Shown: piece by piece, positions 1-6,903 of the stretch
How positions within the stretch are numbered: position 1 is the first letter of the stretch
How the letters are laid out: the number at the start of each line of letters is the position of its first letter
Source of the DNA: Halovenus sp.
GTDB lineage: Archaea > Halobacteriota > Halobacteria > Halobacteriales > Haloarculaceae
NCBI GenBank assembly: GCA_003551945.1
Contig: PUNZ01000188.1
Location: 1 to 14,501, forward strand
Length of the DNA: 14,501 nt
Direction of reading: 5' to 3'
Program-made: the position numbers and the translations under genes
The notes under the pieces: generated by a model
Databases searched by the model: none
Seen by the model: the letters and a program-made list of their open reading frames with translations, nothing else
Told to the model about the DNA's origin: nothing

Positions 1-190
1 CAATCGGAATGGTGACGTGTTCTTGGACGCTTGGGTCCTTGATACACCGGTGTGACTCGTGTAAAACGAGGTGATAATCGACATCGGAGACCCACGTCAG
101 TTCGGTATCCCCACTCAGGGCGCTTTCGAGACTCTTTATCGCCCCGGCTCCCGCGTACCCCGAGCCAAGGACGACAACCTGCTCCGTCAT
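1..190 (-). CDS. NDH-2-like FAD/NAD(P)-dependent oxidoreductase (N-terminal part)
   Basis: Partial gene: the first 63 codons are present and it runs off the left edge. The product begins MTEQVVVLGSGYAGAGAIKS. The GxGxxG/A dinucleotide-binding motif (GSGYAGAG, residues 9-16) follows the first beta strand, as in the FAD-binding Rossmann fold of type II NADH dehydrogenase-like flavoproteins. The stretch YHLVLHESHRCIKDPSV (residues 39-55) matches the pattern after the second strand in this family. Complete members transfer electrons from NAD(P)H to quinone or another acceptor at the inner face of the membrane. The exact substrate cannot be told from this fragment; a sulfide:quinone reductase-like enzyme is an alternative. 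The start is the ATG at 190-188, preceded by a purine-rich GGGGAGGGT. It lies downstream of the HTH gene on the same strand, 131 nt after that gene's stop. Confidence 0.8.
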   Translation of the reverse strand, partial: MTEQVVVLGSGYAGAGAIKSLESALSGDTELTWVSDVDYHLVLHESHRCIKDPSVQEHVTIPI

Positions 191-218
191 ACCCTCCCCT
201 CAGGAGTGACTCATACAA
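191..218 (-). promoter_or_regulatory. Possible Shine-Dalgarno-like tract and TATA-like box of the oxidoreductase gene
   Basis: Just upstream of the ATG at 190, the minus strand reads GAGGGGAGGGT, which resembles the haloarchaeal GGAGG ribosome-binding element but lies very close to the start. A TTGTAT element (213-218) sits 23-28 nt upstream of the ATG, the distance expected for a leaderless transcript. Only one of the two may be functional, and neither is a strong match. Confidence 0.3.
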
Positions 219-321
219 AGCCTTTGGAATTGACAGCGCTTCGGTATGTGTTAACATTGATTGGTCTGTATTACCCCGAAACGCCGTGGGTATCCGAGCC
301 AGCGTTCTTTTTCGTGTGTGG

Positions 322-855
322 TTAGTGTGCTGGCTCCTCGGTTGGGGCGCGCATATCGTCAATCGTGAGAATCAGCGCGTTGTTGGTGTCGTCTTTCCCT
401 TCGACTGTGCCGATAATCTGGAGCTTCGAAAGCGGTGTTGGACCGACTGTCACCGTATCCAGTTCGCTAAACCGCGAGATTGAACCGCGGAGTTTGATCT
501 TTGCTCGGCACTCTTCCGGGTGGTGCACGCTGGTCAGGTCAATCTGCTCGACGTTTGCGCCAGGGAGCGCTTCCCCGTTGTGATGCAGTGGCACGTCCGC
601 TGCCTGGTCCATCTTTTCTATCTGGAGTGCATCGTAGGCGTTTGCCGTTGGTTTGTAGCCACCTTTTGGCCCTGGTACGCCCTCGACAAGCTGCAACGCC
701 TTCAGGCTCTGCATTTGGTTCCGGATGGTTCCTGGGTTTCGGTCAACCTCTTCGGCAATATCCTCACCTTTTACCGCGCGCTCCGATTCGCGGTATAGAT
801 TGACAAGCTCCTGCAAGATGGCACGCTGACTCGGGGTCAGTTCGATTGATGACAT
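322..855 (-). CDS. Winged helix-turn-helix transcriptional regulator with C-terminal beta domain
   Basis: A 177-residue cytoplasmic DNA-binding protein. Residues 5-70 form a winged HTH: a helix from LTPSQRAILQELVNLY, then VKGEDIAEEVDRNPGTIRNQ as the helix-turn-helix, then the wing with VEGVPGPKGGYKPT. This HTH type occurs in archaeal regulators that elsewhere carry C-terminal CBS domains; haloarchaeal copies tend to be labelled Rrf2- or TrmB-like. No CBS motif is visible here. Residues about 80-168 look like a small beta-rich sensor or dimerisation domain of unknown ligand. I chose the ATG at 855-853 over the in-frame TTG at 861 because TTTAAG lies 25-30 nt upstream of the ATG, fitting a leaderless mRNA. 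It follows the pilus-type ATPase/TadC unit by 88 nt on the same strand. A role in regulating that unit or itself is inference. Confidence 0.8.
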   Translation of the reverse strand: MSSIELTPSQRAILQELVNLYRESERAVKGEDIAEEVDRNPGTIRNQMQSLKALQLVEGVPGPKGGYKPTANAYDALQIEKMDQAADVPLHHNGEALPGANVEQIDLTSVHHPEECRAKIKLRGSISRFSELDTVTVGPTPLSKLQIIGTVEGKDDTNNALILTIDDMRAPTEEPAH

Positions 856-879
856 AAACAACTATTCGGCGTTCGTTTT

Positions 880-885
880 CTTAAA
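880..885 (-). promoter_or_regulatory. TATA-like box of the HTH regulator gene (leaderless type)
   Basis: The minus strand reads TTTAAG at positions -30 to -25 relative to the ATG at 855. This is the position of the TATA box when transcription starts at or next to the start codon, as is usual in haloarchaea. It implies that the regulator can be transcribed independently of the upstream tadC-like gene. Confidence 0.55.
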
Positions 886-906
886 CGATTGGGTTAGTTC
901 GCCCGA

Positions 907-921
907 AAAGCTGACAGCTTT
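907..921. repeat. Perfect 15-bp inverted repeat (operator or terminator candidate)
   Basis: AAAGCTG-A-CAGCTTT is a perfect 7-bp inverted repeat with a one-base spacer, in the 88-nt gap between the stop of the TadC-like gene and the start of the HTH regulator. It ends 22 nt upstream of the regulator's TATA-like box. Read on the minus strand, the second arm ends in TTTTC, so a weak hairpin terminator for the tadA-tadC transcript is the alternative to an operator. A second small palindrome, GTGACTGTCAC (937-947), overlaps the tadC-like stop codon. Confidence 0.5.
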
Positions 922-943
922 GTCTCTCATACCCACGTGACTG

Positions 944-3448
944 TCACTCATCGTCGAGATAGAGTACTCGTACGTCGATTCCGGGCTCGCCATCCTCGCT
1001 CGGCGATTCGTATGGCCTGTCAACTTGATTTTCGCCGGGCTGGTATGGCTGTTGGAAGTCAAAGAGTTGGTTACCGTTCGTATCCTGATGGACCACCAGC
1101 CGGACGGTCGTCTCGCCTTCAATCTCCTCAAACAGCGGAACCGCAACATCCGAATGCGCACCGGGTGGTAAATACTCCGTATGACCAAGTAATTCGCCGT
1201 TAATCCCTTCCTCGTCATAGACTGCAACGAAGCCACCATCCGAGAGCGATACCTCTTGTATCCCCATCAATAGCTCCCCGTCGGTCGTCACCTCGTACTG
1301 CTGTACGCCCGCCTCAGTCTGTATCTCGTTTGTCTCAACGGTGAGTGACGCAATCGGGGCAGTCAGCAACATGAACGCAACGTAGGCAATGCCGAGCATG
1401 ATTGCCGCGTGCTTGGCTCCATCGCGGAGTGACCCTTCTCCGAGTTGCCCGGCGATAAACCCGGCACAGACGCCTTGAATCATCGCCCCGTGGAAGAAAA
1501 TCAACGTGTAGGCGGCCTGGTCCACCTCGCCAAACTGCGAGAGCGCACCGGGACCAACTGCTTGTGCCCCTTGACCAGTTGGTGAGGGAACCACATCCGG
1601 CAAACTCGGCACCAGTACTTGATTAACCGCGAGGATGATGATGAGAAAGACGAAAAACGAGATGTAAATCACGATTAGGTAGGTAAACATCGTCTGCTGG
1701 CGACGGCGTTTGAGTGTAACTTCCGCTCGCGCCTGCTCGGCGGCGATTCGCAACACTGGCCCCATATTTCCGCTTGCCCGCATCGCATTTGTCAGAAGTA
1801 TCACGACACGGGTAATCGCCATCGTTCGGACCCGTCGACCGAACCGAATGAGTGCATCGTCGGCGTTCGCCCCATACTCGATATCTCGCCAAATACGCTC
1901 AATTTCGGGCGTCAACACGCCGAGGTCACTCCCACGAACGCGATGTAACCCTTGCACGATTGACATCCCCGCCTCGTTGAGGCTGGCAAGTCGCTCCAGT
2001 AACTCGGGTGTCGCGTTCTCGATACGGTCGATACGTCGCTTGTAAAGATATCGAACGATGGCATACGAACCAAGCACAAGCAACACCGACTGAATGAGAA
2101 AATCATCCAGGACACGGATTGAAACGCCTTCCCCCTGAAACGCCTCTGGGAGTCGCCAGAAAAACCACACCAGCGCTAGGGGAACCGTTATCCAGAGAAT
2201 CCGCGTTGGATTCCACCGCAACACCGTAATGGGATTTGTCACACCATGTTTTATCCGACCAATCCGGTGATGGAGGGAAACGATTCGTTGATTTTCTGCC
2301 TCACGAGCGGAGTGTCCTCCATCGGTCTGGGTCGCTCGGCTCGCTGGTCGGGCATTTGCTGGCGTCGCCGCTGCCATCGCGTCGAGAATTCCCGAACTTT
2401 CCCGTTGAGCAATCCCCAGCGAATCAAGCTGTTGCTGTAAGAACACCGCAAATCCGGCGTTTGCAAGCGGGATAATCAGGTAGATGATGAGTTGTAACAG
2501 CCAGAGCGTATCGGTGACGGTCAGTCCGAACACCAGCAAAATCGTGATGAAAAACAACATCCCGGCAACCAATACTGTCACGTACCCTTCCGCGATGGTT
2601 GCGAGCAGTTCGAGGATATCTTCCTGTCGGTCTTCTTCCTCGTCGTGAAAGCGCTCATACTGGTCTTCGAAAAAGCCGGGGAGGTCGCTTCCGCTTTGCA
2701 GAACGCTGATGAGGTTTTCGGAGAACGTTTTGAACTGGTCGCTCGGGGTTCGCCGTGACATCCGTCGGAGTGCAGTTATCATATCGCGTCCGAACAGGTC
2801 CATCTCCCTAGCGGCGATAGAGAATTCGTTTGCGGGTTCGCCGTAGACCTCGCGGTGGTCAGTCAACCGGCGAAGCACTTCGGGAAATTCCAGTCCGCCC
2901 CGTGAGAGCGCATACAGGAACGCCGTCGTTCTCGTCAGCCCACCGTCGATTCCCCGGCGTCTAACTTCGGCATCACTCGCCGGCAGTTGCCAGCGAAAGA
3001 TGTAGGCCAGAACGCCTGTGAGTACCCCGAGTCCAAGCCCACCAACCACCAGCACGAGCCAGTAGGTTGTCCGTGCAATTTCGAACGTAAACTCAGGATG
3101 AATACCGAGCGGGCGGGTCATCGTCCGGGGGAGGCCAGAGAGCGTCCGCACGAGCGGTTCGAGTATAGCCAGAAAACCTGCAATCAGATAGGCACCACCG
3201 ATTGCGCCTGCCACAAATCCAAGCGCTGCAAAGAGAAACGTCTTGGCTGCATAGGTCCGGTAGGTCGTCCCGATGTAGGCCGCCTCGATACGCATCTCGC
3301 GGGTAGTATTTGACGAGACGAACCGCCCGAACCCAACCCGCCCGAGTCGGTTAAGCGTCCGGTCGATTCGTGGATTCATCTTTCCGCCGAGCCACACGCT
3401 CACGATGAAAATGACGACAATCGATGGCAGCAACCAGAGTGGATTCAT
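944..3448 (-). CDS. TadC/PilC-type membrane platform protein (two T2SSF modules) with C-terminal DUF7282-like domain
   Basis: An 834-residue polytopic membrane protein of the type II secretion F / TadC family, the inner-membrane platform on which the partner ATPase acts in type IV pilus-like machines. Hydrophobic segments lie near residues 2-20, 68-100, 128-150, 288-310, 317-337, 415-430, 447-467, 586-609, 648-670 and 679-701. Two cytoplasmic F modules precede membrane segments: about 175-285 (FLYALSRGGLEFPEVL, then SENLISVLQSGSDLPGFFED) and about 480-585 (PELLERLASLNEAGMSIVQG, then NAMRASGNMGPVLRIAAEQA). The double-module form is usual for archaeal pilus platforms. After the last membrane segment, residues about 717-831 form a beta-rich acidic domain. 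It contains DGGFVAVYDEEG, HTEYLPPGAH, DTNGNQLFDF and a later RPY, a pattern I recognise from the haloarchaeal surface domain DUF7282. The ATG lies 3 nt after the ATPase stop codon, implying cotranscription. Confidence 0.88.
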   Translation of the reverse strand: MNPLWLLPSIVVIFIVSVWLGGKMNPRIDRTLNRLGRVGFGRFVSSNTTREMRIEAAYIGTTYRTYAAKTFLFAALGFVAGAIGGAYLIAGFLAILEPLVRTLSGLPRTMTRPLGIHPEFTFEIARTTYWLVLVVGGLGLGVLTGVLAYIFRWQLPASDAEVRRRGIDGGLTRTTAFLYALSRGGLEFPEVLRRLTDHREVYGEPANEFSIAAREMDLFGRDMITALRRMSRRTPSDQFKTFSENLISVLQSGSDLPGFFEDQYERFHDEEEDRQEDILELLATIAEGYVTVLVAGMLFFITILLVFGLTVTDTLWLLQLIIYLIIPLANAGFAVFLQQQLDSLGIAQRESSGILDAMAAATPANARPASRATQTDGGHSAREAENQRIVSLHHRIGRIKHGVTNPITVLRWNPTRILWITVPLALVWFFWRLPEAFQGEGVSIRVLDDFLIQSVLLVLGSYAIVRYLYKRRIDRIENATPELLERLASLNEAGMSIVQGLHRVRGSDLGVLTPEIERIWRDIEYGANADDALIRFGRRVRTMAITRVVILLTNAMRASGNMGPVLRIAAEQARAEVTLKRRRQQTMFTYLIVIYISFFVFLIIILAVNQVLVPSLPDVVPSPTGQGAQAVGPGALSQFGEVDQAAYTLIFFHGAMIQGVCAGFIAGQLGEGSLRDGAKHAAIMLGIAYVAFMLLTAPIASLTVETNEIQTEAGVQQYEVTTDGELLMGIQEVSLSDGGFVAVYDEEGINGELLGHTEYLPPGAHSDVAVPLFEEIEGETTVRLVVHQDTNGNQLFDFQQPYQPGENQVDRPYESPSEDGEPGIDVRVLYLDDE

Positions 3449-3451
3449 CGC

Positions 3452-5185
3452 TTACCGCTCGCTCACCTCGACGCCGGCCGCCGCAATCTGGTCAAGCACT
3501 GCTTCTTTATCGGCGTAATATTTGTTTACCATCGCAGTAAACCGGCGGTAATCGGTGACATTCTCGTCTTGCAGGTATTTGAGGAAGCGCCGGCGGTTTC
3601 TAAGCTCCTCGAGAAGTTGTGACTGTGACCACCCCTGTTCGTCGCGGATTTCATCGAGGAGTTCCGAGTTTCGCTCGGTGAACGTATCATCAGTCGAGTT
3701 CCACGAGTAGGTGTTCGAGTAATCGAGCTCGCCGGTTCGTTGGTCAATCCCTTCTATTTCGGCGAGGGTCTTGGCACGACGGACTCGCTCTCCCTGCGAC
3801 CGTCCAAGCACCTGCACCCAGAGTACATCGAGCGAGGTTACCATCGGACGTGGAACGTTAATCGGGTCGTTTTCCAACCGGTTGATGACGGTCTGGACCG
3901 AATCCGCGTGCATCGTCGAAAACGTCGTATGGCCGGTGTTCATTGCCTGAAAGAGCGTGATTGCCTCCTCGCCACGCACCTCTCCCACGAGGATATATTC
4001 GGGCCGATGCCTGAGTGCTGAGCGAAGCAGGTCATACATCGTGATGTCCTTATCACCCATCCGCTCGCGGGTCACCGACGAGAGCCAGTTATCGTGATAG
4101 AGCGCGAGTTCGCGGGTATCCTCGATGGTGAGGACCTTCGCTCGCGGTGGAATGAACATCGAGACCGCATTCATCGACGTGGTTTTCCCGGCTGCGGTCC
4201 CGCCAGCGAACAGCAGCGACTTGTTGTTTTGGATGGCTAACCAGAGAAACGCAAGCATCCGACGGTCGACGGTCCCATACTCCAAGAGGTCAATGGGAGT
4301 AAACGGCTCATCAGCGTACTTTCGGATGGTGAACGCAGAGCCCTTTGGGGTGACCTCTTCGCCGAGTGCGAGTTCGATACGTGAGCCATCTGGAAGCGTC
4401 GTTGAGGTCAACGGGTCAGCAACCGACACGTGCCGACCGGAACGCTGTGCGAGTTGGATGACGAAGTTTGCAAGCTCCTGTGGTTCATAGCGGATGTTCG
4501 TCTCGATATCCGTATACTGGTCATGGTAGAGAAAGACGGGTGCGTTCGGCCCATCGCAGGAAATATCCTCGATATGCGGGTCGTGCATCAGCGGGTCGAG
4601 CCTGCCGTAGCCCTGAAACGCCCGATAGAGGTAATAAAACAGCCGGTAAAACGTCTCGTCGCTCACGTGAACGCCGTACTCTTCGAGTCGGGATTTCAGC
4701 TCATCCCGTAGCGCTTGCTCGGGATTGTCCGAGACATCGTCGCGATAGAGCAACGGGCTGCGAACATCCTCGAATAGCTGTGCAAGCAGTTCCTGCTCGA
4801 ACTCGGTCAGTTGTGGTTCAACGACGTAATAGAGATGCGTGTGTGCATCGGGGTCGTAATTGATTGAGACAAATGCAAATGGGGCGTTCACCCAGTAGCG
4901 CTCAACTTCCTCGTATCCGGGCAGTCCGTGAAACTCCACAAGGCGTTCGTGACGCGTCGGGTCGTAATCAGTGACCGTAATCGTTGAGCCAAAGAGTGCG
5001 CGGGCGGTTCGGGCGAGCAGGGCTCCAAGCCCGCCGCTATCCTCTCGCTCGCCGGTAATCGGGACGGTTCCGCCGGCATCAATCCCATCGAGTGCATCAA
5101 GCGAGTCTTCTTCCTCGGTTTCGATGACACTCTCGTCGCTCTGGAGACGCTCGTTCTGGTCGTCAGTATTCTGTTGGGATGCCAT
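3452..5185 (-). CDS. Type II/IV secretion system ATPase (VirB11/TadA/PilB-like)
   Basis: A 577-residue cytoplasmic AAA-like motor ATPase that powers assembly or secretion through the TadC-like protein encoded next. Numbering from the ATG at 5185: the Walker A loop GGTAAGKT is at 328-335, the Asp box EDTRE at 355-359, the Walker B region ILVGEVRGEEA around 398-408 and the His box TGHTTFSTMHADS at 417-429. All key elements are intact, so it should be an active ATPase. The N-terminal 50 residues are acidic and low-complexity; residues about 60-200 are the usual N-terminal domain, and the charged tail after 490 is typical of haloarchaeal PilB homologues. The frame stays open upstream to a GTG at 5338, but those extra residues are not acidic and would fill the divergent promoter region, so the ATG at 5185 is preferred. 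No prepilin or prepilin peptidase gene lies nearby. Confidence 0.88.
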   Translation of the reverse strand: MASQQNTDDQNERLQSDESVIETEEEDSLDALDGIDAGGTVPITGEREDSGGLGALLARTARALFGSTITVTDYDPTRHERLVEFHGLPGYEEVERYWVNAPFAFVSINYDPDAHTHLYYVVEPQLTEFEQELLAQLFEDVRSPLLYRDDVSDNPEQALRDELKSRLEEYGVHVSDETFYRLFYYLYRAFQGYGRLDPLMHDPHIEDISCDGPNAPVFLYHDQYTDIETNIRYEPQELANFVIQLAQRSGRHVSVADPLTSTTLPDGSRIELALGEEVTPKGSAFTIRKYADEPFTPIDLLEYGTVDRRMLAFLWLAIQNNKSLLFAGGTAAGKTTSMNAVSMFIPPRAKVLTIEDTRELALYHDNWLSSVTRERMGDKDITMYDLLRSALRHRPEYILVGEVRGEEAITLFQAMNTGHTTFSTMHADSVQTVINRLENDPINVPRPMVTSLDVLWVQVLGRSQGERVRRAKTLAEIEGIDQRTGELDYSNTYSWNSTDDTFTERNSELLDEIRDEQGWSQSQLLEELRNRRRFLKYLQDENVTDYRRFTAMVNKYYADKEAVLDQIAAAGVEVSER

Positions 5186-5217
5186 CGGTTCTCTCGCTGT
5201 GCGTTGCTGAGGTCCAT

Positions 5218-5251
5218 GCTGGACGCCAGCGGACGTTACTCGGTGATAATA
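5218..5251 (-). promoter_or_regulatory. Possible promoter and leader hairpin of the ATPase-TadC unit
   Basis: In the 170-bp gap between the divergent ATPase and DUF5793 genes, the minus strand has TATTAT at 5246-5251. A start site about 25 nt downstream would leave a leader of roughly 35-40 nt before the ATG at 5185. The hairpin GCTGG-CGT-CCAGC (5218-5230, minus strand) would lie at or beside that start site. No clear TATA box is found 25-30 nt before the ATG itself, so this gene may have a short leader. The evidence is position and sequence only. Confidence 0.3.
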
Positions 5252-5355
5252 CAGGACAGAATGTGAATCTTGCCCATACACAACGCCCAATTTCGGTGAC
5301 GAAACGGTTGTTATGGCGTTACGTTCATTGTGCGCCACGCCTTACCATCGGGTAG

Positions 5356-5793
5356 ATGAGGCGCGACCACTTCACCGCGACGGTGCAGGAGGCGGGCGAG
5401 AAGCCGACGCTTTCGCTCTCGTATGACGGCCCAGCGGACGAACTGCTGTCTCAACTGACCGACGAGAAGGGGGTTCGCTTTACCGCAAACGAGATAGATG
5501 CAGCCTTCCGGTTACAGGAACCGCTTGATAAGAGCCCAACCGGTGTCTTTAGCCTCACACACCGCCTGACCGGAGAGTTCTTACTTGAACTGAATGCGAA
5601 TGCAAACGAGCTATTCGCGCTCATCGACGCGGCGCGCGACCGGGCAGATAACGATGACTCCACCCGCTACCGCGTTCATCTCGACCGAGACGATGAGACC
5701 ATTAGCTACGACCTTGATGCGCTTTTTGTCTATGATTCGGACGGCGAACTCCTGCGGAAACAGAGCTTGATTCCAAGCGGCGTTGAACTGTAA
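5356..5793 (+). CDS. DUF5793 family protein
   Basis: A 145-residue acidic soluble protein without signal peptide, membrane segment or cysteine. Its pattern matches a conserved haloarchaeal family of unknown function (DUF5793): the opening MRRDHFTATV, the central FRLQEPLDKSPTGVFSLTHR followed by LTGEFLLELN, and the ending FVYDSDGELLRKQSLIPSGVEL. The family match rests on recalled sequence pattern. The beta-strand-rich first half and the alternating hydrophobic residues suggest a compact alpha/beta fold. No catalytic motif is apparent. It starts at the ATG at 5356, divergent from the pilus-type ATPase gene and convergent with rio1, whose stop is 53 nt away on the other strand. Its function cannot be inferred from context. 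Confidence 0.82.
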   Translation: MRRDHFTATVQEAGEKPTLSLSYDGPADELLSQLTDEKGVRFTANEIDAAFRLQEPLDKSPTGVFSLTHRLTGEFLLELNANANELFALIDAARDRADNDDSTRYRVHLDRDDETISYDLDALFVYDSDGELLRKQSLIPSGVEL

Positions 5794-5794
5794 C

Positions 5795-5816
5795 GTTGCA
5801 GAACTGAGTTAGCAAC
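5795..5816. terminator. Hairpin between the convergent DUF5793 and rio1 genes
   Basis: GTTGC (5795-5799) pairs with GCAAC (5812-5816), and AAC with GTT can extend the stem inside. It begins one base after the DUF5793 stop codon. No T-tract follows on either strand, so its role as a terminator of either convergent gene is uncertain. Confidence 0.3.
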
Positions 5817-5846
5817 CCATGCCCAGTAGCCGTGCGTCTTCCACAG

Positions 5847-6704
5847 TCAGTTAAACGGCTCCGCATGTTCTGTGAGATACGATTTGAGCTGTTCTCCGCT
5901 CGTATCGACGCCGTTGCGAACGAAGAAATTCGCCACGTTGGTGCAGTCGCGGTCGAGAAAGTCCTCGCTGTTTGGGTGGTGAACGGTGACGGCCTGTCCA
6001 ACGTCGATAATGTAGAGTTGGGACTCCTGGACGACGATATTGTATTCGGAGAGGTCGCCGTGGACGATACCGGCGTCGTAGAGCCTGGTCATATACTCTC
6101 GGACGACCTCGTAGGCTGTCTGTGGGTTTTCGAGGTGCACTTCACCGAGGCGTTTCGCTCGACCGTCTTCGGTCCCCAAATACTCCATGACGAGCACGTT
6201 TCGCTCGACTGCAAGCGGTTCGGGAACGCGGACGCCTGCCGCACGAGCGCGCCCAAGGTTGGCAAACTCCTTTCGGACCCACGCCATCACGACGCTTTTT
6301 TTGTCGCTGCCGAGGCGCTCGAACCGGGGGTCGCCTTCGAGGTATGCCCCCATCTCACGGAAATCGGAGGCGTTGATACGGTAGACTTTGACGGCAACGG
6401 TCTCCTCACCGGCGAGTGCGGTGTAGACGTTCGCTTCCTTACCAGTCGAAATCGGGCCGCCGAAGGCATCGAGGTGGCCATCCTGCACAAGTTTATACAG
6501 TGCGGCGTAGGTTGCCTCGTCGAAGACCGATTCTTCGAGTTTGAACTGGTCTGCGTCTTTCAGCCGCTTGCGAAACTGGTCGAACTCGCGGTCACGTTTG
6601 CGGGCGATGCGGTCGGCTTCGGTGTCGCTATAGTCGATTTCTTCCCACTCATCGCCCGGCGTGTCAACGTCGTCCGTATCGAGTAAGCCATACTCCTGTT
6701 CCAT
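5847..6704 (-). CDS. rio1: RIO1-type serine protein kinase/ATPase
   Basis: A 285-residue cytoplasmic RIO kinase. Motifs: the RIO1 nucleotide loop STGKEANVY (86-94), the ATP-binding Lys106 in VAVKVY, the catalytic segment VHGDLSEYNI with Asp217 and Asn222, and the metal-binding IDVGQAV with Asp234. The flexible-loop region around RINASDFREMGAYLEGDPRF (109-128) is the RIO1 type rather than RIO2, and the N-terminal winged helix typical of RIO2 is absent. Length is normal for archaeal Rio1. In eukaryotes and archaea Rio1 acts in late maturation and recycling of the small ribosomal subunit, mainly as an ATPase. The first 50 residues are strongly acidic, as expected in a halophile. The start at 6704 is supported by a TTTTAG box 26-31 nt upstream. 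The gene is divergent from the first histidine kinase. Confidence 0.95.
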   Translation of the reverse strand: MEQEYGLLDTDDVDTPGDEWEEIDYSDTEADRIARKRDREFDQFRKRLKDADQFKLEESVFDEATYAALYKLVQDGHLDAFGGPISTGKEANVYTALAGEETVAVKVYRINASDFREMGAYLEGDPRFERLGSDKKSVVMAWVRKEFANLGRARAAGVRVPEPLAVERNVLVMEYLGTEDGRAKRLGEVHLENPQTAYEVVREYMTRLYDAGIVHGDLSEYNIVVQESQLYIIDVGQAVTVHHPNSEDFLDRDCTNVANFFVRNGVDTSGEQLKSYLTEHAEPFN

Positions 6705-6729
6705 CTACTGTCTGCTAGTTGCCCAGACA

Positions 6730-6735
6730 CTAAAA
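6730..6735 (-). promoter_or_regulatory. rio1: TATA-like box of rio1 (leaderless type)
   Basis: The minus strand reads TTTTAG at positions -31 to -26 relative to the rio1 ATG at 6704. It lies in the 199-bp divergent intergenic region shared with the histidine kinase gene. The middle of that region (about 6740-6870) holds no other element I can support. Confidence 0.5.
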
Positions 6736-6875
6736 GAATGGTCTGCCAGTCCTGTGTGCGATACCTACGTTGAGACCTAACTATACCATTTGTTGATAAG
6801 AAAATCTCCCCCGCTCCATTCACGCTCCCTTGCTGGCTTTTCACTCCCAAAAGGCTACAAATACCGAATAATACC

Positions 6876-6880
6876 TATAC
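6876..6880 (+). promoter_or_regulatory. TATA box of the first histidine kinase gene (leaderless type)
   Basis: CCTATACTT places TATAC at positions -28 to -24 before the ATG at 6904, the spacing expected when transcription starts at or near the start codon. The AT-rich AATAATA immediately upstream could contribute to promoter strength. Confidence 0.5.
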
Positions 6881-6903
6881 TTCCGAGCCTGAATTTGTGA
6901 TAG

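Noticed and set aside
52..483. 143-codon open frame on the plus strand across the left intergenic region
   Set aside because: It overlaps the oxidoreductase and HTH genes on the other strand, is basic and low-complexity, and has no start signals.
853..861. TTG start two codons upstream for the HTH regulator
   Set aside because: The ATG at 855 has a TATA-like box at the leaderless distance, and the product from it begins like the family.
5186..5338. N-terminal extension of the secretion ATPase from a GTG at 5338
   Set aside because: The 51 extra residues lack the acidic composition of haloarchaeal proteins, would leave only 17 nt to the divergent DUF5793 gene, and precede a normal acidic N terminus beginning at the ATG at 5185.
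5832..6686. 284-codon open frame on the plus strand opposite rio1
   Set aside because: rio1 has every RIO-kinase motif on the minus strand; the plus-strand frame shows no family motif and is a codon-bias shadow.
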